Notes under the pieces: model-generated
What the model was told of the DNA's origin: nothing
The model's database searches: none
The model's input: only the letters and a program-made list of their open reading frames with translations
Translations under genes and position numbers: made by a program
Source: Pseudomonadota bacterium
GTDB taxonomy: Bacteria; Pseudomonadota; Gammaproteobacteria; Burkholderiales; Thiobacillaceae
Reading direction: 5' to 3'
DNA: 5,784 bases
NCBI GenBank assembly: GCA_021802595.1
Contig: JAJZRT010000271.1
Span: forward strand, 1 to 5,784
Shown here: one piece after another, positions 1-5,784 of the stretch
Numbering within the stretch: position 1 is the first letter of the stretch
Layout: each line of letters opens with the position of its first letter

Positions 1-11
1 CGCGCTGGCGA

Positions 12-1064
12 CTACAGCTTCAGGGCGGCCAGGTCGCCGACGGCCAGTGCGTTGATCCGGGCGTCTGCCTGCGCCGGCTCGCTGCGACAGGGGGTTGCCA
101 GCCGGCGCGCCACATCCAGCCAGTGCGCCTCGGCGGCCTTTACCACCGAGGCGAGCCGGGTGGTGGCGCCGCTATCGAGCCAGTTTTCGTATGCCAGCGA
201 CAATGCCGGGAACAGGGCGCGGCGCAGCCCCGAAAGATTAGCCAGGTAGAAATGCAGTGAGCCGATGGCCTCGCGCTCGAGCAGCGTCGGCAGCGTCACC
301 AGGCAATCGGCCAGATGGTCGCGTACCGCGCGCGCCAGCAGTTCGGCGTGCCGCGAGGTGAGCTGGCCGAGCATGGCGTTCCACTCCTCTCCCAGCAGCG
401 TTTCGGCGCGCGCCTCGCCGATCTCGTGCAGGATCATGGCCTCGCTCTCAGCCTCGGCCATGCGGTCGAGGCCGCGTTCGATGTCGCGCTCGAAATCGTA
501 ATGCGCAAACGCGCGTCCCAGCGCGGTGTCCTTTTCCTTCCACTGCCATTCTTCGTACTTGTTCCACAGCAGGCGGCGCACCGCATCCATGCGCAGGAAG
601 ATGGCGCCGTCGCGCATCGCCGCCGGCGGCGCGATCAGGTCGCGAGCGTATTCGCAGCCGGCCACCAGCACCTGCACGCCGTCGCGCACTTCCGCACGCT
701 TGAGTTCGGCCAGCACGAAATGCGGCTTGCGGAAGTGCCCCAGCCCGCTGCTGTAGACCAGCCCCTGCGGGATCAGCGCGCGGTTGATGTCGTCGGCCTC
801 GAACGGGTCGATGCCGGATTCGGTGAGCGGCAGCGGCGCGAAATCCTCTTCCTCGACCGCGTCCCACAGGCTCTCTCGCGCGTTCAGCCAGTCGCCGAGT
901 TCGTCCTTTGGCAGGCGTGCCCCGTAGGGGATTTCCATTTCCCAGCGGTAGTACTCGCGCATTTCCAGCAGGAAGGTACACATCGTCATGTCGCGCGCGT
1001 GGCGGGCGTCGGCGATGGTGCAATTCTTTTGCACCGTGTCGATGAGGGCAGACAGTTCAAGCAT
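12..1064 (-). CDS. Conserved-looking protein of unknown function (350 aa)
   Basis: A complete 350-residue reading frame ending in TAG. I do not know its function. The sequence looks soluble: no signal peptide and no hydrophobic stretch long enough for a membrane helix, mostly charged and amphipathic helices. Features likely to be conserved are an N-terminal block around residues 14-41 (NCTIADARHARD, then MCTFLLEMREYYRWE), PHFVLAEL at 115-122, LGRAFAHYDFE at 182-192, LHEIGEARAETLLGEEWNAML at about 212-232, and RDHLADCLVTLPTLLE at 248-263. From memory it resembles the uncharacterised family named Sfum_1244 in some databases; this is recall, not a search result. The ATG at 1064 is supported by a good ribosome site: GGAG, 6 bases upstream (complement of 1071-1074). 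The gene begins about 40 bp past an intrinsic terminator, so it probably has its own promoter. His213-Glu214 is followed by IGE, so this is not an HExxH metalloprotease motif. Codon use looks like that of its neighbours. Confidence 0.85.
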   Translation of the reverse strand: MLELSALIDTVQKNCTIADARHARDMTMCTFLLEMREYYRWEMEIPYGARLPKDELGDWLNARESLWDAVEEEDFAPLPLTESGIDPFEADDINRALIPQGLVYSSGLGHFRKPHFVLAELKRAEVRDGVQVLVAGCEYARDLIAPPAAMRDGAIFLRMDAVRRLLWNKYEEWQWKEKDTALGRAFAHYDFERDIERGLDRMAEAESEAMILHEIGEARAETLLGEEWNAMLGQLTSRHAELLARAVRDHLADCLVTLPTLLEREAIGSLHFYLANLSGLRRALFPALSLAYENWLDSGATTRLASVVKAAEAHWLDVARRLATPCRSEPAQADARINALAVGDLAALKL

Positions 1065-1093
1065 GACGCGCTCCGGAAGACAGCTTTATCTGG

Positions 1094-1121
1094 AGTGTAC
1101 AAATAAAAACAGCCCGTGCAA
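1094..1121 (-). promoter_or_regulatory. Possible sigma-70 promoter overlapping the terminator
   Basis: Read on the minus strand, TTGCAC (1121-1116) and TACACT (1099-1094) are separated by 16 bases, matching the sigma-70 consensus at 3 of 6 and 4 of 6 positions. Transcription would start near 1087, giving a leader of roughly 23 bases before the ATG at 1064. The -35 element would lie in the loop and stem of the terminator. The match is weak. The main argument for a promoter here is positional, because the downstream gene would otherwise depend on read-through. Confidence 0.25.
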
Positions 1122-1133
1122 CCGGGCTGTTTT
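1106..1133 (-). terminator. Intrinsic (rho-independent) terminator
   Basis: A perfect 11-bp inverted repeat has arms at 1106-1116 (AAAACAGCCCG) and 1123-1133 (CGGGCTGTTTT) around a 6-base loop. Read on the minus strand the GC-rich stem runs straight into a T-rich tail (TTTTTATTT, 1109-1101). It lies about 20 bp after the stop codon of the 610-residue repeat protein, so it ends that transcript. The plus-strand tail is only four T, and no plus-strand gene arrives from the left, so minus-strand use is the natural reading. Confidence 0.88.
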
Positions 1134-1151
1134 CAGGGGTATTTCGGTGTT

Positions 1152-2984
1152 TCAGTGGCGGCGTTTGGCACCGAAATAATTCAGGTCGGCGCGCGAGCGG
1201 CGGGACAGTTCGAAGCGCGCAGCCTCGGCGCCGCTGAACTGGCCCGCGATCTGGCCATACACCTCGCTTGCCCAGACCTTGTCGTTGAGCGCATCGGCGA
1301 TGCCTTCCGCCCAGCGCAGCTTGTCGGCCGGCTTGCTCAGATGCGTGCCGCATTCTGCGTACCACTTTTTCAGTGTCGCGGCCGGCAGGGCAAACCCTTT
1401 CAGGCGGTCGATGAACTGGATGCAGGCGTCGCCATTCGGACAGGCGGCCGCGGCCGCGGCATACAGCTCGTCCGCACGGGCGCTGTTGCCCATGGCGGCA
1501 TACAGCCGTCCGATGTGAGTCAGCGCAAAGTGATCCCTGGCCTGGGCGCGCGCGGTCTCGAGCAGACGCCCGGCCTCCGTCGCATCCTGCGTCGCGGCGA
1601 AGCTCGCTTCGGCAAGTTTGGCGATGTCGTATACCGTGGCGTTGGCGTCTGCTGCCAGCGCAGCTTCGCGCGCGGCAAGGTAGGCGCGCGCCTTGGCGAC
1701 GCCCAGTTCGCGGTGCTGCAGGTGCGCGGCGGTGACCACCAGGTCCTTGAATGCGATGAAGTCGGTGGCGTTCTCGGCTGCGCGGTCGAGCAGGCGGGAG
1801 AGCCAGTCGGTGTCGTCCAGGTTCTTGTCCACCGCCAGCAGGATCGGCTTGTAGCGCGAGAACTGGTAACTGGTGCCATCGAGCAGCTTCTCGGCGGCTT
1901 CGATCAGCTTGGCGGAATAGAACGGATCCTCCAGTTCCAGGCGCACGCGTTCGGCCAGCGCGAGGAACTGCTTGACGCTGGTGGCATCCTTTTCGAGCTG
2001 CTGGAATTCGAGATAGCGCGCGTGGTTGGCCTGGCGCTTTTCCAGTTTGGCCTTGACGCGGGCCAGGCGTTCGGTGTCGTCGGCCAGATGCGCTTCGACC
2101 GCGGCAACCAGCTTCTGCATTTCGTCGAGGCCGGCGACGGCGTCCTCTGCCTTGTCGAGCAGCGCGGCAGCACCCGGTTTGTCACCCACGCCTGCCAGCC
2201 CTTCGGCCAGTTCGATGTATTCGCCGGTCGCGGTCGCCAGGTCGCCTGCCTTTTTCAGGGCGGACTGCATGAAGGCCGCATCGCCCGCCTGTTTGGCCGA
2301 TTCGATCAGCGTCTTCGCGGCATTGAAATCGGTGGCGCCGGCCAGGGCACGCTCGTACAGCGCCTTGGCGCGCGCCGGGTCGCCCAGCGTCTTGGTCACT
2401 TCGCCCGCCAGCGACAGCAGGTCGGGCACACTGGAGAGCTTCTCGCCGGCCTTGGTGAAGATCGCCGCGGCGTAATCCTTGTCGAGCAGGTGCTCGGCCG
2501 AGGCCGCCGCCAGCTTGCTGTATTCCACCGCACGCGAGATTTTCGCCTCGGCCTTTTCCAGTACCTTCTTCGCAAACGCGCTGTCGGCGATCACGTTCAT
2601 CACGTTCTTCGCCAGATCGATCAGCGGGTCGAGGTTGCCGGTTTCCTTCAGCGCCTTTTCATAGGCGCCCACCGCCGCCGCCTTGTCGCCCAGTACCTTG
2701 AACTTGGCCTCGGCCAGCGCGATCTGCTCCTCGCCCGACATGCAGTAGTCCTCGGCGGTCTGCAGCAGTTCCTCGGCGCGGCCCTGCTCGCCCAGCGCCT
2801 TGTAGACGATGGCGCAGGCGGCCAGGTCCTTGGTGAACTGGCAGTCGTCCGCCACGCGGTCCATCAGCTCCTTGGCATAGGCTGCATCGGCGGGTTCCTG
2901 CAGGGCCTGCAGCGCCAGCGCGGCGTAGTCGGCGCCGCTGGCGCATTTGGATTCTTCGGGAGCGAGAGTGTCGCGGGTGGCCAT
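1152..2984 (-). CDS. Ala-rich helical-repeat (TPR-like) protein, function unknown
   Basis: A 610-residue, very Ala/Leu/Lys/Glu-rich protein, almost certainly an all-helical solenoid. A short motif, usually x-(K/R/T)-A-(E/G/L) after a hydrophobic pair, recurs with a 33-34 residue period: at about residues 75, 109, 143, 177, 211, 244, 277 and 310 (QTAED, EKALK, EKAEA, TKAGE, ERALA, KKAGD, DKAED, VKAKL). Looser copies follow near 362, 400, 437, 476 and 509, spaced 33-39. The period is that of TPR-like repeats, which usually bind proteins, so a scaffold or adaptor role is an inference from fold only. No signal peptide, membrane helix or enzymatic motif is visible. Cysteines occur only near the ends (14, 48, 57, 81 and 515, 521, 545). 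The C-terminus is basic (SRRSRADLNYFGAKRRH). The ATG at 2984 has GGAG 8 bases upstream. It follows a 126-bp gap and is closed by a strong terminator, so it is probably monocistronic. The long open frame opposite it on the plus strand is a compositional shadow. Confidence 0.85.
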   Translation of the reverse strand: MATRDTLAPEESKCASGADYAALALQALQEPADAAYAKELMDRVADDCQFTKDLAACAIVYKALGEQGRAEELLQTAEDYCMSGEEQIALAEAKFKVLGDKAAAVGAYEKALKETGNLDPLIDLAKNVMNVIADSAFAKKVLEKAEAKISRAVEYSKLAAASAEHLLDKDYAAAIFTKAGEKLSSVPDLLSLAGEVTKTLGDPARAKALYERALAGATDFNAAKTLIESAKQAGDAAFMQSALKKAGDLATATGEYIELAEGLAGVGDKPGAAALLDKAEDAVAGLDEMQKLVAAVEAHLADDTERLARVKAKLEKRQANHARYLEFQQLEKDATSVKQFLALAERVRLELEDPFYSAKLIEAAEKLLDGTSYQFSRYKPILLAVDKNLDDTDWLSRLLDRAAENATDFIAFKDLVVTAAHLQHRELGVAKARAYLAAREAALAADANATVYDIAKLAEASFAATQDATEAGRLLETARAQARDHFALTHIGRLYAAMGNSARADELYAAAAAACPNGDACIQFIDRLKGFALPAATLKKWYAECGTHLSKPADKLRWAEGIADALNDKVWASEVYGQIAGQFSGAEAARFELSRRSRADLNYFGAKRRH

Positions 2985-3020
2985 GGGTATGTCTCCAGAT
3001 CAACGTGATTCAACCGCGTA

Positions 3021-3049
3021 ATTTTCCGCCTGCCGAGGGAGTCAGCCAA
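3021..3049 (-). promoter_or_regulatory. Candidate sigma-70 promoter for the repeat-protein gene
   Basis: Within the 126-bp gap, the minus strand reads TTGGCT (3049-3044), 17 bases, then GAAAAT (3026-3021). Each hexamer matches the sigma-70 consensus at 4 of 6 positions, and the spacing is ideal. The bases just upstream (about 3050-3061) are the most AT-rich of the gap, as an UP-like element would be. The start site would be near 3014, giving a leader of about 30 bases that contains the GGAG ribosome site at 2996-2993. Found by eye only. Confidence 0.35.
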
Positions 3050-3074
3050 ATAAGTAATGTCGATGGCGGCATTA

Positions 3075-3103
3075 GCGCGGCAGCGATGGGCTGCTGCCGG
3101 CGC
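3075..3103 (-). terminator. GC-rich hairpin after the yqhA-like gene (no U-tract)
   Basis: Arms CGGCAGC (3078-3084) and GCTGCCG (3093-3099) pair perfectly around an 8-base loop. GCG (3075-3077) and CGC (3101-3103) can extend the stem across one bulged G. The hairpin lies just beyond the stop codon at 3111, where the hslV-hslU-yqhA transcript should end. No T-run follows on the minus strand (TAATGCC comes next), so it is not a classic intrinsic terminator. It could be a weak or Rho-assisted end, or a 3'-end protecting structure. Confidence 0.35.
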
Positions 3104-3110
3104 GCGGACA

Positions 3111-3644
3111 TCAGTGCTTGGCGGGATGCGGCATCAGCCTGTCGATGTAGGCGATCGACACTGCCGACACGATGAAGGCCATGTGGATGACCGTCTGCCA
3201 CAGCATGACCTTGTCGTCGAGGTTGGGCGCGTTGATGAAGGTCTTCAGGAGGTGGATCGAAGAAATGCCGATGATGGCGGTGGCAAGCTTGACCTTGAGC
3301 ACGTTGGCGTTGACGTGCGACAGCCACTCGGGCTCATCGGGGTGGCCTTCGAGGTTGAGGCGCGAGACAAAAGTCTCATAGCCGCCGACGATGACCATGA
3401 TGAGCAGGTTGGAGATCATCACCACGTCGATCAGGCCCAGCACGATGAGCATGATCTTCTCTTCGGTGAGCGTAAAGGTGCCGACGACGAGATGCTCCAG
3501 CTCGACCATGAAATGCACGACGTAGACGAGCTGCGCGGCGATCAGGCCGAGATAGAGCGGCACCTGCAGCCAGCGGCTGCCGAACAGGATGGTGGAGAGG
3601 AACTTGCCGCGGGTTTCGAGGGGTTGGTTGGTTTCGGGTTTCAT
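3111..3644 (-). CDS. yqhA: UPF0114 / YqhA-family inner-membrane protein
   Basis: A 177-residue integral membrane protein with four predicted hydrophobic helices at about residues 25-46, 64-88, 117-136 and 147-168. Recognisable family stretches are [11 protein letters not shown] (24-34), ELEHLVVG (48-55), the second-helix block [22 protein letters not shown] (69-90) and [21 protein letters not shown] (116-136). This matches the UPF0114 (YqhA) family, whose biochemical role is, to my knowledge, unestablished. Length fits the family (about 160-180). I chose the ATG at 3644 ([15 protein letters not shown]). An in-frame ATG at 3749 would overlap the end of hslU by 80 bp and add 35 residues of non-family sequence. 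No good Shine-Dalgarno precedes 3644; the leader is CTCACTCAAAGCA. The gene starts 25 bp after hslU with no terminator between, so it is probably co-transcribed with hslVU. The symbol is a family-level assignment; orthology with E. coli yqhA is not shown here. Confidence 0.88.
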   Translation of the reverse strand: MKPETNQPLETRGKFLSTILFGSRWLQVPLYLGLIAAQLVYVVHFMVELEHLVVGTFTLTEEKIMLIVLGLIDVVMISNLLIMVIVGGYETFVSRLNLEGHPDEPEWLSHVNANVLKVKLATAIIGISSIHLLKTFINAPNLDDKVMLWQTVIHMAFIVSAVSIAYIDRLMPHPAKH

Positions 3645-3650
3645 TGCTTT

Positions 3651-3667
3651 GAGTGAGCGGTGAACGG
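3651..3667. repeat. Short GAGTGAGCGG-type repeat in the hslU-yqhA gap
   Basis: The 25-bp gap holds GAGTGAGCGG (3651-3660) followed directly by the degenerate copy TGAACGG (3661-3667). The same ten bases occur exactly in the hslV-hslU gap at 5017-5026. On the coding (minus) strand it reads CCGCTCACTC. No function can be assigned from the sequence. Confidence 0.5.
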
Positions 3668-3669
3668 AA

Positions 3670-4992
3670 TCAGAGAACGTAGCGTGCCAGATCCTCGCGC
3701 GCGGCGAGCATGGCCAGGCGTGTGGTGACTGCGTCGGCATCGACGACATATTCGCCAGTGATGTTGCCGGCGTCGAAGGAAATGTCCTCGAGCAGCTTCT
3801 CCATCACGGTATGAAGGCGGCGTGCGCCGATGTTCTCGGTGCGTTCGTTGACCTCGAAGGCGATCTCGGCGATGCGGCGGATGCCGTCGGGAGTGAATTT
3901 CAGGGTGACGCCTTCGGTCGACAGCAGGGCCTCGTACTGGCGCGTGAGGCAGGCATCGGTCGACGTCAGGATGCGTTCGAAGTCGTCCACGCTCAAGGCC
4001 TGCAGTTCGACGCGGATCGGCAGTCGGCCCTGCAGCTCGGGGATGAGGTCGGACGGCTTCGACAGGTGGAACGCACCGCTGGCGATGAACAGGATGTGGT
4101 CGGTCTTCACCATGCCGTACTTGGTCGACACGGTGGTGCCTTCGATCAGCGGCAGCAGGTCGCGCTGCACGCCCTGGCGCGATACGTCGCTGCCGTGGGC
4201 GTCGCTGCGGGTGGCGATCTTGTCGATTTCGTCGAGGAACACGATGCCGTTCTGCTCGACGGCTTCGAGTGCCTGCTGCTTGGTGTCCTCGTCGTTGATC
4301 AGGCGCCCGGCTTCTTCCTCGGTCAAGAGCCTCATGGCTTCGCGTACTTTCAGCTTGCGCGTCTGCCGACGGCTCTGCCCGAGGTTGGCGAACATGCCCT
4401 GCAGCTGCTGCGACAGGTCCTCCATCCCCGGCGGAGTGAAGATTTCCATGCCGGGGCTAGCCGCGGCGAGTTCGATCTCGATTTCCTTGTCGTCGAGCTG
4501 GCCCTCGCGCAGCATCTTGCGGAAGCGCTGGCGCGCCGCGCCTTCCTCGCGTGGCGGCTCGGGTTCGCCGAAGCCGACGCTGCGCGGCGGTGGCAGCAGC
4601 GCGTCGAGAACGCGCTCCTCGGCAGCCTCCTCGGCGCGGAATTTCACCTTCGACGTGGCCTGCGCGCGCAGGTCCTTGATCGCGGTTTCCATCAGGTCGC
4701 GGATGATGGTGTCGACGTCGCGGCCGACGTAGCCGACCTCGGTGAACTTGGTCGCCTCGATCTTGATGAAGGGCGCGTTGGCGAGCCGCGCCAGGCGGCG
4801 TGCGATCTCGGTCTTGCCGACGCCGGTCGGGCCGATCATGAGGATGTTTTTCGGCGTGATTTCCTGGCGCAGCGGTTCGGCGACCTGCTGGCGGCGCCAG
4901 CGGTTGCGCAGCGCGACCGCGACCGCACGCTTGGCGGCAGCCTGGCCGACGATGTGCTTGTCGAGTTCGTGGACGATTTCTTTCGGGGTCAT
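3670..4992 (-). CDS. hslU: HslU (ClpY), ATPase/unfoldase subunit of the HslUV protease
   Basis: A complete 440-residue AAA+ protein (E. coli HslU is 443). HslU hexamers use ATP to unfold cytoplasmic substrates and thread them into the HslV chamber, and their docked C-termini activate HslV. Visible elements in order: N-terminal [16 protein letters not shown] (2-17); Walker A GPTGVGKT (54-61); pore loop GYVG within EVGYVGRD (85-92); the inserted I-domain (about 110-240), charged and Met/Gln-rich; Walker B VFLDEIDK (251-258); sensor-1 region FIASGAF (302-308); the arginine-finger stretch GRLPIRVEL (322-330); sensor 2 GARRL (389-393); and the C-terminal tail EDLARYVL (433-440), corresponding to the E. 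coli tail EDLSRFIL that inserts into HslV. All key motifs are intact. The ATG at 4992 gives the expected family N-terminus (MTPKEIV), although no Shine-Dalgarno is visible: the bases before it are C-rich (CCCACCCGTC). It lies 43 bp after hslV with no terminator between. Confidence 0.98.
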   Translation of the reverse strand: MTPKEIVHELDKHIVGQAAAKRAVAVALRNRWRRQQVAEPLRQEITPKNILMIGPTGVGKTEIARRLARLANAPFIKIEATKFTEVGYVGRDVDTIIRDLMETAIKDLRAQATSKVKFRAEEAAEERVLDALLPPPRSVGFGEPEPPREEGAARQRFRKMLREGQLDDKEIEIELAAASPGMEIFTPPGMEDLSQQLQGMFANLGQSRRQTRKLKVREAMRLLTEEEAGRLINDEDTKQQALEAVEQNGIVFLDEIDKIATRSDAHGSDVSRQGVQRDLLPLIEGTTVSTKYGMVKTDHILFIASGAFHLSKPSDLIPELQGRLPIRVELQALSVDDFERILTSTDACLTRQYEALLSTEGVTLKFTPDGIRRIAEIAFEVNERTENIGARRLHTVMEKLLEDISFDAGNITGEYVVDADAVTTRLAMLAAREDLARYVL

Positions 4993-5004
4993 GACGGGTG
5001 GGCG

Positions 5005-5026
5005 GTGAGCGGAAAAGAGTGAGCGG
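5005..5026. repeat. Paired GTGAGCGG repeat in the hslV-hslU gap
   Basis: Two copies of GTGAGCGG occur at 5005-5012 and 5019-5026, with starts 14 bp apart. The second is part of GAGTGAGCGG (5017-5026), identical to 3651-3660 in the next gap of the operon. On the coding strand the words read CCGCTCAC. They occupy the stretch of untranslated leader where a ribosome site for hslU would be expected. Origin and function are unknown. Confidence 0.5.
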
Positions 5027-5035
5027 CGAGCCGAT

Positions 5036-5569
5036 TCACAGGGTTTCGATCACGTGATTCTGGTTCGAATAGATGCAGATGTCTCCCGCGATGGTGAGGC
5101 TCTTTTTGACGATTTCAAGTGGGGGCAGGTCGGTGTTTTCCAGCAGCGCGCGGGCGGCGGATTGGGCGAAGGCGCCGCCTGAGCCGATGGCGGCGATGCC
5201 GAGTTCTGGCTCGAGCACATCGCCGTTGCCGGTGATGATGAGGGAGTGCTCATGGTCGGCCACCGCCAGCATGGCTTCGAGGCGTCGCAGCATGCGGTCG
5301 GTGCGCCAGTCCTTGGCGAGCTCGACCGCGCTGCGCAGCAAATGCCCGGAGTGCTTGTCGAGCTTGGCTTCGAAGCGTTCGAACAGGGTGAAGGCGTCGG
5401 CGGTGCCGCCGGCGAAACCGGCCAGCACCTTTTCCTGGTATAGCCGCCGGACCTTGCGCGCGGTGGACTTGATGACGATGTTGCCGAGGGTGACCTGGCC
5501 GTCACCGCCGAGGGCGACGTCGCTGCCCCGGCGGACGGAGAGAATGGTGGTGCCGCGATATTGTTCCAT
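5036..5569 (-). CDS. hslV: HslV (ClpQ), threonine peptidase of the HslUV protease
   Basis: A complete 177-residue proteasome-beta-like peptidase that forms the double-ring core of the HslUV protease in the cytoplasm and uses its N-terminal threonine as nucleophile. The frame begins [15 protein letters not shown]. Taking the first Thr (residue 7) as Thr1 puts Asp17 in [10 protein letters not shown] and Lys33 in TARKVRR, exactly the expected catalytic set. Further family stretches are [20 protein letters not shown], the LITGNGDV turn, and [16 protein letters not shown] near the C-terminus. MEQYRG must be a propeptide removed by processing; E. coli HslV has only Met before Thr1. The frame is open back to 5659, but residues before MEQYRG do not look like the family, so the ATG at 5569 is preferred. 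Its leader is C-rich (CCCACCCGCTC), with AGGA about 12 bases upstream, rather far for a ribosome site. Followed by hslU after 43 bp. No convincing sigma-32 heat-shock promoter is visible in the 97 bp upstream. Confidence 0.97.
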   Translation of the reverse strand: MEQYRGTTILSVRRGSDVALGGDGQVTLGNIVIKSTARKVRRLYQEKVLAGFAGGTADAFTLFERFEAKLDKHSGHLLRSAVELAKDWRTDRMLRRLEAMLAVADHEHSLIITGNGDVLEPELGIAAIGSGGAFAQSAARALLENTDLPPLEIVKKSLTIAGDICIYSNQNHVIETL

Positions 5570-5649
5570 GAGCGGGTGGGATCCTGAAAAAGACGCTGGA
5601 TTGCGGAAAGCGCCACCGGGGGATTGCCGGGCCCGTCCTGGTTGGCGTG

Positions 5650-5666
5650 CCGGCGGCAAGCGCCGG
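5650..5666 (-). other. Small GC hairpin directly after an upstream stop codon
   Basis: CCGGCG (5650-5655) and CGCCGG (5661-5666) form a perfect 6-bp stem with a 5-base loop, touching the TGA stop of the upstream gene (5669-5667). The minus strand continues CACGCCAACC with no T-run, so it does not qualify as an intrinsic terminator. It might attenuate, or only mark the gene's 3' end. The rest of the 97-bp gap up to hslV holds nothing else I can support. Confidence 0.3.
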
Positions 5667-5784
5667 TCAGTCCGGGTGGTGCGGGATGAGTTGCGCCAGC
5701 TGGTCGATGCCCATGACGCGGAAAAGTTCGTGGATGAGCGCGTTGTGGCCGCGCAGGGTGATGGCCTTGCCGCTGCCCAGGCAC
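5667..5784 (-). CDS. 3' end of a gene, probably a STAS-domain protein (partial)
   Basis: Only the last 38 codons are inside the window, in the frame whose first full codon starts at 5783, ending in TGA at 5669-5667. The peptide begins [16 protein letters not shown] and ends with [18 protein letters not shown]. Its pattern of a short beta strand (AITLRG), an amphipathic helix ([13 protein letters not shown]) and a closing hydrophobic stretch (DQLAQLI) matches the C-terminal part of STAS domains, where anti-sigma antagonists typically end with a helix ending in a TGL-like turn and then a short LF.I segment. STAS proteins usually act as regulatory or binding modules. With so little sequence this is a pattern-level inference; the frame itself is well supported by composition and by its position upstream of hslV. 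Confidence 0.5.
   Translation of the reverse strand, partial: CLGSGKAITLRGHNALIHELFRVMGIDQLAQLIPHHPD

Noticed and set aside
423..437. HEIGE motif in the 350-residue protein as a possible zinc-protease site
   Set aside because: The second histidine of HExxH is absent and no downstream ligand pattern is evident.
820..831. Another GTGAGCGG word near 823-830
   Set aside because: It lies inside a coding region in a GC-rich genome and has no neighbouring copies, so chance is the simplest explanation.
315..1106. 263-codon plus-strand open frame opposite the 350-residue gene
   Set aside because: The minus-strand frame is longer, has a good ribosome site and block-like conserved-looking motifs; the plus-strand product shows neither.
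1116..3008. 630-codon open frame on the plus strand opposite the repeat-protein gene
   Set aside because: Long antisense frames are expected opposite GC-rich genes. The translation (QRRLARG-like, low complexity, rich in Gly/Gln/Arg) resembles no protein family, while the minus-strand frame shows a regular repeat period, a good ribosome site and a fitting terminator.
3030..3050. Possible sigma-54 promoter (TGGC...GGCA) upstream of the repeat-protein gene
   Set aside because: The distance between the GG and GC dinucleotides is two bases too long for a -24/-12 promoter.
3645..3749. N-terminal extension of the YqhA-like protein from an ATG at 3749
   Set aside because: It would overlap hslU by 80 bp and add 35 residues unlike the family; the ATG at 3644 gives the normal length.
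3811..5022. 403-codon plus-strand open frame opposite hslU
   Set aside because: It lies antisense to an unmistakable, fully conserved hslU, and its translation is a compositional shadow.
5570..5659. N-terminal extension of HslV from an ATG at 5659
   Set aside because: The added residues ([12 protein letters not shown] and onward) are unlike the family and would bury the catalytic Thr 36 residues in; the ATG at 5569 matches known short-propeptide forms.

Overview
The window is GC-rich and densely coded. Every gene I can support lies on the minus strand, so the order of transcription runs from the right edge (5784) to the left edge (1). Protein style ([19 protein letters not shown] HslV, Ala/Arg-rich composition, a UPF0114/YqhA membrane protein beside hslVU) suggests a Betaproteobacterium, perhaps of the Thiobacillus/Nitrosomonadales/Rhodocyclales type. 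That placement rests on memory of protein style and is not a computed result. I see no mobile element, tRNA, rRNA, CRISPR array or sign of recent transfer.

Layout in transcription order: (1) 5783-5667, the last 38 codons of a gene entering from the right, compatible with the end of a STAS (anti-sigma-antagonist-like) domain. (2) 5569-5036, hslV, the peptidase of the HslUV (ClpYQ) ATP-dependent protease, with the catalytic Thr/Asp/Lys set visible behind a six-residue propeptide. (3) 4992-3670, hslU, its AAA+ unfoldase, complete. (4) 3644-3111, a four-helix UPF0114/YqhA-family inner-membrane protein. (5) 2984-1152, a 610-residue Ala-rich helical-repeat protein of unknown function, ending at a clear intrinsic terminator (1106-1133). 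(6) 1064-12, a 350-residue conserved-looking cytosolic protein of unknown function.

hslV, hslU and yqhA are separated by only 43 and 25 bp with no terminator between them, so they look like one operon. HslV and HslU assemble into the bacterial proteasome-like protease that removes misfolded and regulatory proteins. Nothing in the sequence shows how the YqhA-type protein contributes. The repeat-protein gene follows a 126-bp gap with a hairpin and a plausible sigma-70 promoter, and the last gene starts just past the terminator, so both may be separate transcription units.

Most of the window is ordinary. The parts worth a second look are the 610-residue repeat protein, with its regular 33-34 residue period and cysteines only at the two ends, and the pyrimidine-rich, Shine-Dalgarno-poor leaders of hslV, hslU and yqhA, which share short repeated words.
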